The notes: generated from the letters alone by a model not told the origin. 63,287 nt of DNA from Burkholderiales bacterium RIFCSPHIGHO2_12_FULL_63_20 (GCA_001770775.1 MESA01000034.1:384907-448193), one strand, 5' to 3'. Numbered from the stretch's first letter, positions 1-9,183 are shown. A program made the numbers and translations.

Positions 1-950
1 ACATTGCGCTCGAAGATTTCACCGTAGTTGCCCACGGCTTGGATGGCGCGGTAGGCCCAGTCCTTTTTCAGGCCCAGCATGGCACCCGTGTCTTCGCCGG
101 TGCCCAGTAGCCGCTGGATGGCCGGGTCGGTCGAGGTCTTGCGCAATTGTTCGATGTTGGCCCGCGTGATGCCCAGCTCTTCCGCTTCTTGCAAGGCAAA
201 CACCGTCCATTTGACGATGGCGAACCATTCGTCGTCACCCCGGCGCACCAGCGGGCCGAGGGGCTCTTTTGAGATCAGATCCGGCAGGATCAGGTAGTCG
301 TCAGGGCGCGGCGCTTCCTTGTTGCGCACGCTGGACAGACCGGAGGCATCGGCCGTGTAGGCCTGGCATCGGCCACTGAACAGGGCCTTGAAGGCCGCCT
401 CGAAGCTGTCAAACACCACGGGCTTGATGTTGAGCTTGTGGGTGCGCGAGAAATCGGCCAGGTTCTTCTCGTTGGTCGTGCCGGCCTGCACACACACCTG
501 GGCATTCTTGAGCTGATTGGCCTGCGTGACCTTGTACTTCTTGTTGACCAGGAAGCCTTGGCCGTCAAAAAAGGTAATGGCGGTGAAGTGAAAGCCGAGC
601 GAGGCATCGCGGCTCAGCGTCCACGAGGTGTTGCGCGACAGCAGGTCCACCTGGTTGGATTTCAGCGCGGCGAAACGCTGCTGGGCGTTGAGCGGCACGT
701 AGCGCACCTTGTTGGCGTCGCCCAGGGTGCTGGCGGCCACGGCCCTGCAGATGTCCACGTCCAGGCCTTGCCATTGCCCCTTGGCATCGGGCGCGGAAAA
801 GCCGGCCACGCCGGTGCTGACCCCACACAGGATCTGGCCGCGTTGCTGGAGGGTGCTCAAGGTCTTGCCCGCGCTGGCGAGTCCGGGCCACAGGGCGGCA
901 CACAGGAGCAGGGCAGGCACGAGCCGTTGGCGAGAGAGGAGATGCGTCAT
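1..950 (-). CDS. Amino-acid ABC transporter substrate-binding protein (AapJ-like), 3' end cut by window
   Basis: The minus-strand frame is open from the ATG at 950 to the window edge (about 316 codons), so the C-terminus is missing. The first 27 residues form a clear Sec signal peptide (hydrophobic LVPALLLCAALWPG, then an ASA cleavage site). The mature part has the family-3 periplasmic binding protein pattern: an opening repeat region with RGQILCGVSTGVAGF, then GLDVDICRAVAA, then VDLLSRNTSWTLSRD. This pattern fits the general L-amino-acid binding proteins (AapJ/BztA group), which deliver amino acids to an inner-membrane permease. The permease genes would lie to the left, outside the window. 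The exact ligand cannot be read from the sequence. Confidence 0.88.
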   Translation of the reverse strand, partial: MTHLLSRQRLVPALLLCAALWPGLASAGKTLSTLQQRGQILCGVSTGVAGFSAPDAKGQWQGLDVDICRAVAASTLGDANKVRYVPLNAQQRFAALKSNQVDLLSRNTSWTLSRDASLGFHFTAITFFDGQGFLVNKKYKVTQANQLKNAQVCVQAGTTNEKNLADFSRTHKLNIKPVVFDSFEAAFKALFSGRCQAYTADASGLSSVRNKEAPRPDDYLILPDLISKEPLGPLVRRGDDEWFAIVKWTVFALQEAEELGITRANIEQLRKTSTDPAIQRLLGTGEDTGAMLGLKKDWAYRAIQAVGNYGEIFERN

Positions 951-1111
951 GGCTTGAGCATAAAGGATGAGGCTAAACCCGCACAGCAAGATGCGGGCCG
1001 ACGGTGGAAAGAATCTGCCCTGCGGGCCGGGGCGGGCTCATCGGGTGAGCCGATCCCTTGTTAGAGTGCCGTTCAGCCGCACGGGCAAAACCCATCGATA
1101 CGAGAGTTGGC

Positions 1112-2395
1112 ATGCGCTTCATTCACGCTGCAGATCTGCACATTGACAGCCCCTTGCGCGGGCTCAACCGCTTTGAGGGCGCCCCGGTGGCGCGCCTGCG
1201 CAGTGCCACCCGGCAGGCCCTGACGCGCCTGGTGGACCTGGCCATCGACGAACAAGTGGATTTTGTGCTGATCGCCGGCGACCTGTACGACCGCGACTGG
1301 CAGGATTTTCACACCGGGCTGTTTGTGCGCGAACAGATGGTGCGCCTGGGGCGCGCGGGTGTGAAGGTGTTCATCGTGCAGGGCAACCACGATGCGCAGG
1401 GTGTGATCTCACGCCAGTTGCCCTGGCCGGACAATGTGAAGGTGTTCTCCAGCCGCTCGGCCGAGACCATCAAGCTCGACGACCTGCGCGTGGCCATCCA
1501 CGGCCACAGCTTTCCCGACCGCGAGGTGCCTGAAGACCTGGTGCCGGGCTACCCGATGGCGGTGCCGGGCTACGTCAACATTGGGCTGCTGCACACCAGC
1601 CTGACCGGCGCCGAAGGCCACGACACCTACGCGCCCACGTCGCTGGACACGCTGCGCAGCAAGGGCTACGACTACTGGGCGCTGGGCCATGTGCATGCCC
1701 GCCAGGTGGTGTGCGACGAGCCGCGGGTGGTGTATCCCGGCAACCTGCAGGGCCGCCACGCCCGCGAAACCGGCCCCAAGGGCTGCGAGCTGGTGAGCGT
1801 GGCCGGCGGCAGGCTGGACGCCACCTTTGTGCCGCTGGACGTGGTGCGCTGGCATCAGGTCGACGTGGTGCTGAACCCTTCGCACAGCCTGGACGCCTTG
1901 CCACGGGTGGTGGGCGAGGCCCTGCAGGCAGCGGTCGCGGCTGCGGGCGGTGAGCGGCTGCACGCGATGCGCATCCGTTTGACGGGCGAGACACCCTTGC
2001 ACACGCACGAGGCCCGTCAGCCGGGCACCCTGGCCGCTGCGGTGCAGGCTGCGGCCCAAGACCTGGCCGATGCCGACGTGTGGATCGAGAAGGTGCAACT
2101 GGCCTTGCGCTCACCGGTCGACCGGGCGCAGTTGGCACAGCGCACCGACGCCCTGGGAGAGCTGGTGCGTTGGGTGGACGACCTGGCCGCTGAGCCGCAG
2201 GCCCTGGCATCCTTTGGTCAACCGGTGCTGGCCGAGGTGCTGGACAAGTTGCCCGCCGAGCTGCGGCAGGCCTTGACGCGCGAGGCGGCCGACGATGTGC
2301 CCCAGTGGGAGGATGCCGGTGCCATGCTGGCCCTGCTGAAAGACGCCGAAGCCACGCTGCTGGCCCACCTGAACGTTGGCGAGGAGCAGCCATGA
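1112..2395 (+). CDS. Metallophosphoesterase DNA-repair nuclease (SbcD/YhaO-like)
   Basis: This is a calcineurin-like phosphoesterase of the DNA repair exonuclease family (427 aa). The metal-binding motifs appear in order: HAADLHIDSP at the N-terminus, IAGDLYDRDW, VQGNHDA, GLLHTSL and ALGHVHARQ. The ATG at 1112 was chosen over an in-frame start at 1058 because the phosphoesterase fold begins immediately at MRFIHAADLH. The stop overlaps the ATG of the next gene by 4 bases (ATGA), so translation is probably coupled. With that gene it should form a Mre11-Rad50/SbcCD-type complex that processes DNA ends. The pair resembles Bacillus YhaO-YhaN more than E. coli SbcD-SbcC, which is a judgement from architecture rather than a search. 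Confidence 0.88.
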   Translation: MRFIHAADLHIDSPLRGLNRFEGAPVARLRSATRQALTRLVDLAIDEQVDFVLIAGDLYDRDWQDFHTGLFVREQMVRLGRAGVKVFIVQGNHDAQGVISRQLPWPDNVKVFSSRSAETIKLDDLRVAIHGHSFPDREVPEDLVPGYPMAVPGYVNIGLLHTSLTGAEGHDTYAPTSLDTLRSKGYDYWALGHVHARQVVCDEPRVVYPGNLQGRHARETGPKGCELVSVAGGRLDATFVPLDVVRWHQVDVVLNPSHSLDALPRVVGEALQAAVAAAGGERLHAMRIRLTGETPLHTHEARQPGTLAAAVQAAAQDLADADVWIEKVQLALRSPVDRAQLAQRTDALGELVRWVDDLAAEPQALASFGQPVLAEVLDKLPAELRQALTREAADDVPQWEDAGAMLALLKDAEATLLAHLNVGEEQP

Positions 2396-5300
2396 AGATC
2401 CGTCAGCTGTTCTTGAAGGCCTTCGGCCCCTTCACCGATGCCACGCTGGACTTTTCCGGCCCGGCGCGCATCCACCTGATCTACGGCCCCAATGAGGCGG
2501 GCAAGTCGTCGGCCCTGCGCGCCTTGGGGGACCTGCGCTATGGCATCCACGCTCGCAGCACCGATGATTTCATCCACGCCTTCAAGGACATGCTGCTGGC
2601 GGGCACCTTTGAAGACGCCGCCGGACAGGTGCATGCGCTGGCCCGCCGCAAGGGGACCAAGAACACGCTGATGTTGGCCGACCCGGCCACGGGCCTGCCG
2701 ATTGCGAACAGCACCGTGCCGCCCGATGTGCAACTGGCCTTGACCGGTGGCGTGCAGCGTGAGCAGTTCGAGACCATGTACGGGCTGAACTCCGCCCATC
2801 TGCGCGAGGGTGGGCAGCAGTTGATCCGAGGGGAGGGCGAGTTGGGTGCGGCCTTGTTCGAGGCCAGCACCGGTTCAGCGGGCATCAAGGCCCTGCAGGG
2901 TTTGTTGGAGGCCGAGGCGAAGCGCTACTTCCTGGCCCGTGGCCGCAATGCCTTGCTCAATCAGGCTGCCGATGAACTGGACGATGCCCGCAAACGCTAC
3001 AAGCAGGCGATCACCAAGCCCGATCAGTGGAAGGCGCTCAAGCGCGCCCACGATGAGGCCGTTCAGCAGGTGCAGACGCAGCGTGAACAGCTGGCCCGCC
3101 ATCGCCGGCGCCAGAACGAGGTGACCGAACTGCGGGCGGTGGCCCCGCTGATCCGTGAGCTGGACCGCCTGGAAGCGGAATGGGCGACGGTCGAGGCCGA
3201 GGTGCAATTGCCGCACGATGCCCGCGAACGCCGCCTGGGCGCACAGCAACAGCAAGCACAGGCCCGCCGAGACCTGGCGGACTCGCTGGCTCGTGAGGCC
3301 CAGTGTCAACAGGCGCTCTCGGGCCTGGTGGTCGAGCCCGCCTTGTTGCGCGAGGGCGCCGCCGTGGAGCGCTTGCAGGCCAACCTGGCCCAGGTGCGCC
3401 GCGACCGTGACCGCCTCGCCAGGTTGCGCGCCACGGTGGAGGAGGGCGCACAAGGTCTGTGGGGACAGATGCGGCGCTTGCTGCCCGAGTCGCTTCACAC
3501 GCTGAGCATCGACGGCGGTGTGGCCCACATGCCCTCACAGGCTGACCAGACTGCATGGCGGGCGGCCGCCTCCGAGAGCCTGGACCAGGCTCGGGACCTG
3601 GGTGGGGCACGCCAACAACTGGAGACGGCCCGTCGCAAGCTCACGCAGTTGAACGAGCAGTGGCGCGCGCAGTCGCTGGAGGTGCCGGATGCGGTCTTGC
3701 AGGCCACGCTCAGTGAGCGTCTGCAGCGGGCGCAGGCCTTGGGCGACGTCAGCCAGCGCATCGCCACGCTGGAGCAGGCGCATCGCACGGCACAGCGTCA
3801 ACTGGAGCGCGATCTGGAGGCCCTGGGCTTGAGCACGGTGGCGCAACTGACCACCGTCCGGGGGCTGAGCCTGGTCGACATCGATGCGCACGAACGTGCC
3901 CACGCCGAGTTACGCCAGGAGTTGGCAGCGCTGATGGCCCGTCGCGAGAGCACCGAGGGGGATCTGCGCGTGCAAACGGAGCGCCATCATAAGCTGAGCG
4001 CCGTGGGCGAGGTCGTGAGCGCTGACACCCTGCGGCAAGCCCGCGCTCAGCGCGACACGCTCTGGCTCAGTGTGCGCGCCGTGCTGGAAGAGGGCGCAGA
4101 AGCCGCCCCCGACCGTGCGACCTTGTCACAACGCTACGCCCAGGCCAGCACCGAAGCCGACCGGCAGGCCGACCTGCTGCGCGAGGGCGCAAAGCGCGCC
4201 GCTGAAATGGCCGAGTGCACCCAGCGCATGACCGACATGCAGCAGACCCTGAACGGGCTGCTCGTGGCAGAGGAGGGCTTGCAGTCCTCGCTGGCGGACC
4301 TGGAGAGCCGCTGGCAAGTGCGCCTGAGTGAGCAAGGCCTGCCTCTCATGGGCACCGGGGCTGCGCGCGAATGGCTGACGCTGCGTCAAAGCGCCCTGAC
4401 GCAGCGCGACCGCGTGTCCGAGTTGGGCGATGAGTTGGCGCAGTGCCGCGCCCAGGAGCGTGAGGCCGCTGTCGAGCTGGCTGCGGCGGTGCAGGCGCTG
4501 CTGCCGTCGGCCCATGCTGCACATCATGCAGGGCAGGGCCTCGCCGCGGGGATCAGCCAGGCGCAGCAGCTGGAGCGCGACCTGGTGGCCCGCCAAGCCG
4601 CCGCCTTGCAACACACCCAGGCCCTGCAGACGCTGCAGCGGGAGATCGCCGAAGCCGAACACGCCGAGCGGGCGTTGCTGTCGGCAGCGCAACCGGTGCG
4701 GGAGCGCCTGCAGGCCGCGTGCACGCGCCTGCACCTGCCTGCGGATGCGACGCCCGAAGTGATCAACGCCCGACTGGCGGAGTGGCAAGACTGGGGTGAG
4801 GCGCATCGGCGTCACGCCGAACAGGCCTTGCAGCTCAAGCAAGGCCAGGCCTCAGAGCAAGCCGTCGTGGACGAGGCGCAGGCCTTGGCCGCGCTCCTGG
4901 GTGAGGCCCTGGGCACGCACCTGGATGCGTGGGTAGATGGTGTGGTGGATCGCTTGCAAGCCAGCCGCGAAGCCCACCGACAGCAGGCCGAGCTCACCCG
5001 CCAGGGGCAGGACGAGGCTCGTCGCTGCGCCCGCATCCAGTCCGACCTGGACGCGGCCATCACCGAACTCGCCGCCCTGGTGCAGCAAGCCGGCGTGAGC
5101 ACCGAGGACGGACTGGTCGACGCCGAAGCCCGCTCCGAGCACCGACGCGCCATGGCCGATCGCCTGCAGCACCAGCGGTCGCAACTGGCGGGCGCGAGTG
5201 AAAAAGACCTGAACGCGTTGCGCCAGCAACTGTTGGACCAGGACAGCCTGGCCCTCGACGTGGAGCGCCAGACCTTGAACGATGAGGTCCAGCGCCTGGA

Positions 5301-5913
5301 GGGGCTGGAACAAGCCGCCATCAGTGCAGAACACCTGGCCGCGTCGAACCTGGCCGCCATTGACACCTCCGACGAGGCGGCCCGCGCGCGGGAAGAGATG
5401 GAGTCGGCCCTGGCGCGTTACCGTTCCGGTGTGCGGCCTTGGGCCCAGCTCAAGCTGGCCGAGGCGCTGTTGAGCGAGGTGCTCAGGCGGCACCGCGAAA
5501 AGGCCCAGGGTCCGGTCGTGGCCTTGGCCGGGCGCTATTTCGAGATGATGACGGCCGGGCGCTTTGTACGTTTGGTGGTGGACGCCGATGGTGACAAGCC
5601 CATGCTATTGGCCCAGCCCGCGCAGGGTCAGCCGGTCGGCATCGCGGGCTTGAGCGAAGGCACAGCCGACCAGCTTTACCTGGCCTTGAGGTTGGCCGCG
5701 TTGGAGGTGCAACGCACGCCGGACCGGCTCATGCCGCTGGTGCTGGACGATGTGCTGATGACGGCAGACGATCAACGGGCCGCGTGCATGCTTCAGGCGC
5801 TGGAGGCGTTTTCGCTCGGGGGCCAGGTGCTGCTGTTCAGCCACCATCAACACCTGACCGACATCGCGCGCCGCGTACTGGGTGCCGATGTGCTGCAGGT
5901 TCACAGCCTCTGA
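2392..5913 (+). CDS. AAA/SMC-like ATPase, YhaN/SbcC type
   Basis: The 1173-residue protein has a split ABC ATPase head around a very long coiled coil. The N-terminal Walker A reads YGPNEAGKSSALRAL. The C-terminal half of the head carries the signature LSEGTADQLYLALRLAALE, Walker B LVLDDVLM and a switch histidine in LLFSHHQHL. The middle, about residues 170-1030, is Glu/Arg/Gln/Ala-rich heptads typical of Rad50-like arms. It starts at the ATG overlapping the stop of the nuclease gene, so the two are co-translated. The NEAGKS form of Walker A and the partner's type favour YhaN over SbcC. It likely gates access of the nuclease to DNA ends in the cytoplasm. Confidence 0.88.
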   Translation: MKIRQLFLKAFGPFTDATLDFSGPARIHLIYGPNEAGKSSALRALGDLRYGIHARSTDDFIHAFKDMLLAGTFEDAAGQVHALARRKGTKNTLMLADPATGLPIANSTVPPDVQLALTGGVQREQFETMYGLNSAHLREGGQQLIRGEGELGAALFEASTGSAGIKALQGLLEAEAKRYFLARGRNALLNQAADELDDARKRYKQAITKPDQWKALKRAHDEAVQQVQTQREQLARHRRRQNEVTELRAVAPLIRELDRLEAEWATVEAEVQLPHDARERRLGAQQQQAQARRDLADSLAREAQCQQALSGLVVEPALLREGAAVERLQANLAQVRRDRDRLARLRATVEEGAQGLWGQMRRLLPESLHTLSIDGGVAHMPSQADQTAWRAAASESLDQARDLGGARQQLETARRKLTQLNEQWRAQSLEVPDAVLQATLSERLQRAQALGDVSQRIATLEQAHRTAQRQLERDLEALGLSTVAQLTTVRGLSLVDIDAHERAHAELRQELAALMARRESTEGDLRVQTERHHKLSAVGEVVSADTLRQARAQRDTLWLSVRAVLEEGAEAAPDRATLSQRYAQASTEADRQADLLREGAKRAAEMAECTQRMTDMQQTLNGLLVAEEGLQSSLADLESRWQVRLSEQGLPLMGTGAAREWLTLRQSALTQRDRVSELGDELAQCRAQEREAAVELAAAVQALLPSAHAAHHAGQGLAAGISQAQQLERDLVARQAAALQHTQALQTLQREIAEAEHAERALLSAAQPVRERLQAACTRLHLPADATPEVINARLAEWQDWGEAHRRHAEQALQLKQGQASEQAVVDEAQALAALLGEALGTHLDAWVDGVVDRLQASREAHRQQAELTRQGQDEARRCARIQSDLDAAITELAALVQQAGVSTEDGLVDAEARSEHRRAMADRLQHQRSQLAGASEKDLNALRQQLLDQDSLALDVERQTLNDEVQRLEGLEQAAISAEHLAASNLAAIDTSDEAARAREEMESALARYRSGVRPWAQLKLAEALLSEVLRRHREKAQGPVVALAGRYFEMMTAGRFVRLVVDADGDKPMLLAQPAQGQPVGIAGLSEGTADQLYLALRLAALEVQRTPDRLMPLVLDDVLMTADDQRAACMLQALEAFSLGGQVLLFSHHQHLTDIARRVLGADVLQVHSL

Positions 5914-5938
5914 CTTATCCCCGCATCTTGTGGATAAG
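5914..5938. promoter_or_regulatory. Inverted pair of DnaA-box-like sites / possible hairpin
   Basis: Just after the ATPase stop, CTTATCC (5914-5920) and GGATAAG (5932-5938) form an inverted repeat around an 11-base spacer. Read on the minus strand, 5937-5929 is TTATCCACA, an exact strong DnaA box. Read on the plus strand, 5915-5923 is TTATCCCCG, which matches seven of nine positions. No T-tract follows, so an intrinsic terminator is less likely. The rest of the spacer to 6128 is AT-rich and shows no gene. Whether DnaA binds here is unknown. Confidence 0.35.
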
Positions 5939-6128
5939 CTTGTTGGCAAGGTCGGGGTAAAGCGGTTCCTCCCAGGGAAGTCCCTTGGAGTGCATCAAAA
6001 ACAGGCAGACCCACGGATTCGACGATCTGCTGGGTCCTATGAACACACTGTCTACGATGTATATTATGTTAACTAACTAAGACACAGACGAGAAAGCAAG
6101 GAACCCGGATCCATCGGGGCCATGCCAC

Positions 6129-7472
6129 TCATTCCTTGCCACCCTTCACGATGGGCATCGTCAGCGAAGCCTCGAAGCCCGCATCCTGCCCCGTCCCCGG
6201 CGACTTCAGCACCAGCTCACCGCCGATACGCTGGGCCACCGCATGGACAATCGCCAGGCCAAGTCCACTGCCGTCCGTACTCCGCCCCGCACGCTCAAAC
6301 CGGTCCATCAATCGCGACAGGACTTCGCTCGGCACGACCGGTCCCTCATTGGCAACCGTCAGCACGCCCTCGTTGGACAGCGACACCAGAACTGGCGCGT
6401 CATCCGGTCCGTGGCGCAGCGCATTCTCGACCAGGTTGCGATACAAAATGGCGAACACGTCTGGGTCGAGGTCAGACATCACCGCATCGCTCGGCAGCAC
6501 CAGAGAAATCCGTCCCGCGCCCGTCATCCGGGACAGCTCATCCGTCAGGATGCGCGCCACGGGCCGCAGGTCGGACGTGTGATCCAGGCGCAGCCGCCCT
6601 CCTTCGGCCCGGGCCAGCTGCATCAGGCGCTCGGAAAGTCGTGTCAGGCGCTTGAGCGTCGACTCGATATCGCCTGCGCGGGCCTTGGCGGCCGGGTCAC
6701 TCGATTCCGCCTGCAAGCGCTGAGCCTGCGCGATGGCCCCCGCCAGCGGCGTGCGCAGTTCGTGGGCGGCATTGGCGGCGAAGCTGCGCTCGGCCTCGAA
6801 AGCCGCAGAGAGGCGGCCGAGCAAGGCGTTCAGGGTGTCCGCCACCGGCGCGATCTCGGTCGGCAGCTCGTCCGTCGGCACCAGGGACAGATCACGCGCT
6901 CCCCGTGCGGCCAGCCGTTCGCGGAAACGACGCAAGGGCGCCAAGCTGGCCCTCACCGCCAGCACGATGGCCAACAGTGCCACAGGCAGGAAAATCAGCA
7001 AGGGCAGCCCCAACCCCATCTGAATGTCACGCGCCGCCGCCGTGCGATGGGCCAGCGGTTCGGCCACCGTGAGTCGAATCGAGCCTTGCAGCGCTGCTTC
7101 GTTGTAGAACCGATGGGTGGCAGACTGGCTGAATCCAGTCCGGTCCCAAGGGAGAAAGACCGCGAGATCGGCGTCATGCGACAGCAGCAAGAAGCGCCCT
7201 TGCCCATCGCGCACGGCATACGTCAGGAACTCGTCATGCGCGCGGATTTCACCCTGGCGCTGGGTCACCCCCTCTTCCTCGCGACCGAGGACATCGGCCA
7301 CAGCAAGCGGCAAAATGCGCTGGGCGGTTTCCTGCAGGGCGGAGTCGAAAACCTCGTCCATGGCATGACGCGCCAGGATCGCGGTCACCGAGGCCGCGCC
7401 GATCCAGATCACGGTCAGCAGCAGCCCCAGCGTCAGGCCCAAGCGCCTCTGCAGGCTGCGCGGCAGCCTCAT
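6129..7472 (-). CDS. Sensor histidine kinase of an OmpR-type two-component system
   Basis: This 447-residue inner-membrane kinase has a first transmembrane helix at about residues 10-32 and a periplasmic sensor segment of roughly 130 residues. A second helix follows (LPLLIFLPVALLAIVLAV), then a HAMP-like linker. The HisKA motif is HELRTPLAGAIAQ. The ATP-binding domain has the N box (LYRNLVENALRHG) and the G box GSGLGLAIVHAVAQ. Architecture and size fit the QseC/PmrB group. Its ATG overlaps the response-regulator stop by 4 bases. The pair lies divergent to the PepSY/DUF2271/ApbE operon, so it probably controls that operon. The signal sensed is not evident. Confidence 0.88.
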   Translation of the reverse strand: MRLPRSLQRRLGLTLGLLLTVIWIGAASVTAILARHAMDEVFDSALQETAQRILPLAVADVLGREEEGVTQRQGEIRAHDEFLTYAVRDGQGRFLLLSHDADLAVFLPWDRTGFSQSATHRFYNEAALQGSIRLTVAEPLAHRTAAARDIQMGLGLPLLIFLPVALLAIVLAVRASLAPLRRFRERLAARGARDLSLVPTDELPTEIAPVADTLNALLGRLSAAFEAERSFAANAAHELRTPLAGAIAQAQRLQAESSDPAAKARAGDIESTLKRLTRLSERLMQLARAEGGRLRLDHTSDLRPVARILTDELSRMTGAGRISLVLPSDAVMSDLDPDVFAILYRNLVENALRHGPDDAPVLVSLSNEGVLTVANEGPVVPSEVLSRLMDRFERAGRSTDGSGLGLAIVHAVAQRIGGELVLKSPGTGQDAGFEASLTMPIVKGGKE

Positions 7473-8128
7473 GCCTGCCCCAGCCGGTAGCCCAGGCCCC
7501 GTTCGGTCTCGATGACCTCGGCGCCCAGTTTCTTGCGCAGGCGGCTGACATGCACCTCAATGGTGTTGCTCTCCACTTCGGCATCGAAGGCATAAAGCTT
7601 TTCCTCCAGCTGCGCTTTCGAGAGCAACTGACCGGGTCGGGACAGGAAGGCCTCGAGCAAGGCCCATTCGCGCGCCGTCAGTGGCACCAGGCGGCCGTTA
7701 CGGTGGATGCTGCGCGCGGCCAGGTCGATCTGGAGCGGCCCATGGGTGACGATGGGGTTGGGGTTGCCGCAGTATCGGCGCGCGACCGATCCGATCCGCG
7801 CTGACAGTTCGTGCAGGTCAAAGGGCTTGACGAGATAGTCATCGGCGCCCGCATTGAGCCCCTCGATCCGGTCTGACACCTGATCGAGTGCGGTCAGGAT
7901 GATGACCGGTGTGCCCTCCCCCCGCACACGCAGGCGTCGCAGGAATGGAATCCCCCGGCCATCGGGCAGCATGAGATCCAGCAGAACGAGGTCGTACGGC
8001 ACGCCTGCGATTGCGCTGTCTGCGGCATCCAGGCGCTGCACCCAGTCCACCGAATGGCCGTCGCTGGCAATCTGATCGCGCACGGCCGCGCCCAACACCG
8101 CATCGTCTTCAATCAACAGGATACGCAT
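7469..8128 (-). CDS. OmpR/PhoB-family response regulator
   Basis: A 219-residue regulator with an N-terminal receiver domain and a C-terminal winged-helix DNA-binding domain. The receiver shows the acidic pair in LLIEDDAVL, the phospho-acceptor Asp in LVLLDLMLPDG, the conserved Thr in VIILTALDQ and the Lys in DDYLVKPFD. The effector domain ends with the typical EVHVSRLRKKLG recognition region. A good ribosome-binding site (AAGGAAAGG) precedes the ATG at 8128. It is co-transcribed with the kinase and divergent from the flavin redox operon, whose promoter is its most likely target. Confidence 0.92.
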   Translation of the reverse strand: MRILLIEDDAVLGAAVRDQIASDGHSVDWVQRLDAADSAIAGVPYDLVLLDLMLPDGRGIPFLRRLRVRGEGTPVIILTALDQVSDRIEGLNAGADDYLVKPFDLHELSARIGSVARRYCGNPNPIVTHGPLQIDLAARSIHRNGRLVPLTAREWALLEAFLSRPGQLLSKAQLEEKLYAFDAEVESNTIEVHVSRLRKKLGAEVIETERGLGYRLGQA

Positions 8129-8261
8129 GGAACCTTTCCTTGTGATGAGACCCGCGTCACGCCGAACCTGACGACAAGCTGAAGCCCTTTCCGCTCTGGG
8201 TTCAGGCTGCGGTCACCTTGGCAGCGCATCCTCAAAGCATCAAGGATAAAGGAGCACTGCC
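8129..8261. promoter_or_regulatory. Divergent promoter region between response regulator and PepSY operon
   Basis: This 133-base spacer must hold the promoters for both the two-component pair and the PepSY/DUF2271/ApbE operon. Two CTGA words occur 11 bases apart (8168-8171 and 8179-8182), a spacing typical of OmpR-family half-sites. TTCAG occurs at 8201-8205. A strong ribosome-binding site AAAGGAG (8248-8254) precedes the PepSY start. I see no convincing -35/-10 pair, as expected for an activator-dependent promoter. The operator assignment is tentative. Confidence 0.35.
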
Positions 8262-8654
8262 ATGAAATCACTCTTGCCCGTCGCCATCGTGATCGCGCTG
8301 ACCAGTTCAGGCGCGGCATGGGCCAGTGACGATTGCCGCCGACCGATGGCCGAGTGGCAGTCGCGCGATGCCGTCACCGTCCGGGCCACGGAGCTGGGCC
8401 TGACAACAGAGCGCTTGCGCATCGACGATGGTTGTTACGAACTCCGCGGCCGCGATGGAGATGGCAATCGGGTCGAGCTGACGCTCGAACCCGCCACGCT
8501 GGCGATCCTGGAGTTGGAGGTGCGCTTCCGCCCCGGCGCCGACGCGTCGCGCTACCTGCCCGGCGCCCGCGCTCAATCGGGTAAGGCGACCAAGCCCTCG
8601 ACCGGTAAGTCGCCGAGCACGCCCACCACGACGGTGCCCAACCCCGTCCACTGA
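8262..8654 (+). CDS. Small secreted PepSY-domain protein
   Basis: A 130-residue protein with a signal peptide (hydrophobic LLPVAIVIALTSSGAAWA, cleavage near residue 22). One PepSY-like repeat follows: DAVTVRATELGLTTERLRID, then a strand-rich CYELRGRDGDGN segment and VELTLEPATLAILE. The C-terminal 30 residues are Ser/Thr/Pro/Lys-rich and probably disordered. It contains two cysteines after the signal peptide (DDCRRP and DDGCYEL) that could pair in the periplasm. It is the first gene of the redox operon. Stand-alone PepSY proteins next to two-component systems are common in Proteobacteria, and a role as a periplasmic modulator of the sensor kinase is possible but unproven. Confidence 0.8.
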   Translation: MKSLLPVAIVIALTSSGAAWASDDCRRPMAEWQSRDAVTVRATELGLTTERLRIDDGCYELRGRDGDGNRVELTLEPATLAILELEVRFRPGADASRYLPGARAQSGKATKPSTGKSPSTPTTTVPNPVH

Positions 8655-8691
8655 GGACGGCGCGTTGAACTTCATCCACCAAGGAACAATC

Positions 8692-9162
8692 ATGAAAAAT
8701 CTCATCTCTTGCCTGGCCGTGTCCACGGCGCTGGCACTCCCCGGCCTCGCCATGGCACGCCCGGTCACACTGACCACCACGCTCAAGAACTATGGCGGCG
8801 ATGGCGCCTATCTGGCGGTCTATGTGACCGATCCTTCTGGTGCCTACGTGCGTACCCTGTGGGTCGCGGGCAAGAAGTCGAAGTACTACAAGCACCTGAC
8901 CGACTGGCACCGCGCCACCGGCGGTAGCCCGTCCCAGATCAACGGGATCACCGGCGCCAGCGTCGGCGAGGGCCGAAGCCTGAAGGTCACGGCGGACTTG
9001 GCCGATGCCTTGTTCGATGCGGGCTACAAGTTGAACATCGATGCCGCCGCCGAAGACATGCGTGACAGTCCGCGTGACATCTCCGTGCCGCTGACGAAGG
9101 CCGGTGCCGGCAAGCCCGTGGCGGGGCGCAGCTATGTCGCCGGCTTCACCTACGGCCTCTGA
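8692..9162 (+). CDS. DUF2271-family periplasmic protein, possible flavin carrier
   Basis: A 156-residue protein with a signal peptide ending near ALAMARP (about residue 22). The DUF2271 pattern is recognisable: tandem-strand VTLTTTLKNYGGDGAYLAVY, TLWVAGKKSKYYKHLTDW and the C-terminal RSYVAGFTYGL. The start at 8692 follows AAGGA at 8681. A TGAS tetrad at residues 87-90 resembles the S/T-G-A-S/T core to which ApbE attaches FMN in NqrC and RnfG. The usual Ser/Thr two positions later is Gly here, so the match is incomplete. Its neighbours are a PepSY flavoreductase and an ApbE transferase, which makes a periplasmic electron carrier plausible. Confidence 0.82.
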   Translation: MKNLISCLAVSTALALPGLAMARPVTLTTTLKNYGGDGAYLAVYVTDPSGAYVRTLWVAGKKSKYYKHLTDWHRATGGSPSQINGITGASVGEGRSLKVTADLADALFDAGYKLNIDAAAEDMRDSPRDISVPLTKAGAGKPVAGRSYVAGFTYGL

Positions 9163-9183
9163 TCCGAGCCGGAGCCCACTGCC

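Noticed and set aside
1035-1051. GGCTCA/TGAGCC hairpin upstream of the SbcD-like gene
   Set aside because: No T-tract and no matching regulatory context. Short GC-rich palindromes are expected by chance here.
5882-6076. Short open frame after the YhaN-like gene
   Set aside because: It runs from inside the preceding gene into an AT-rich spacer, has no ribosome-binding site and no recognisable protein pattern.
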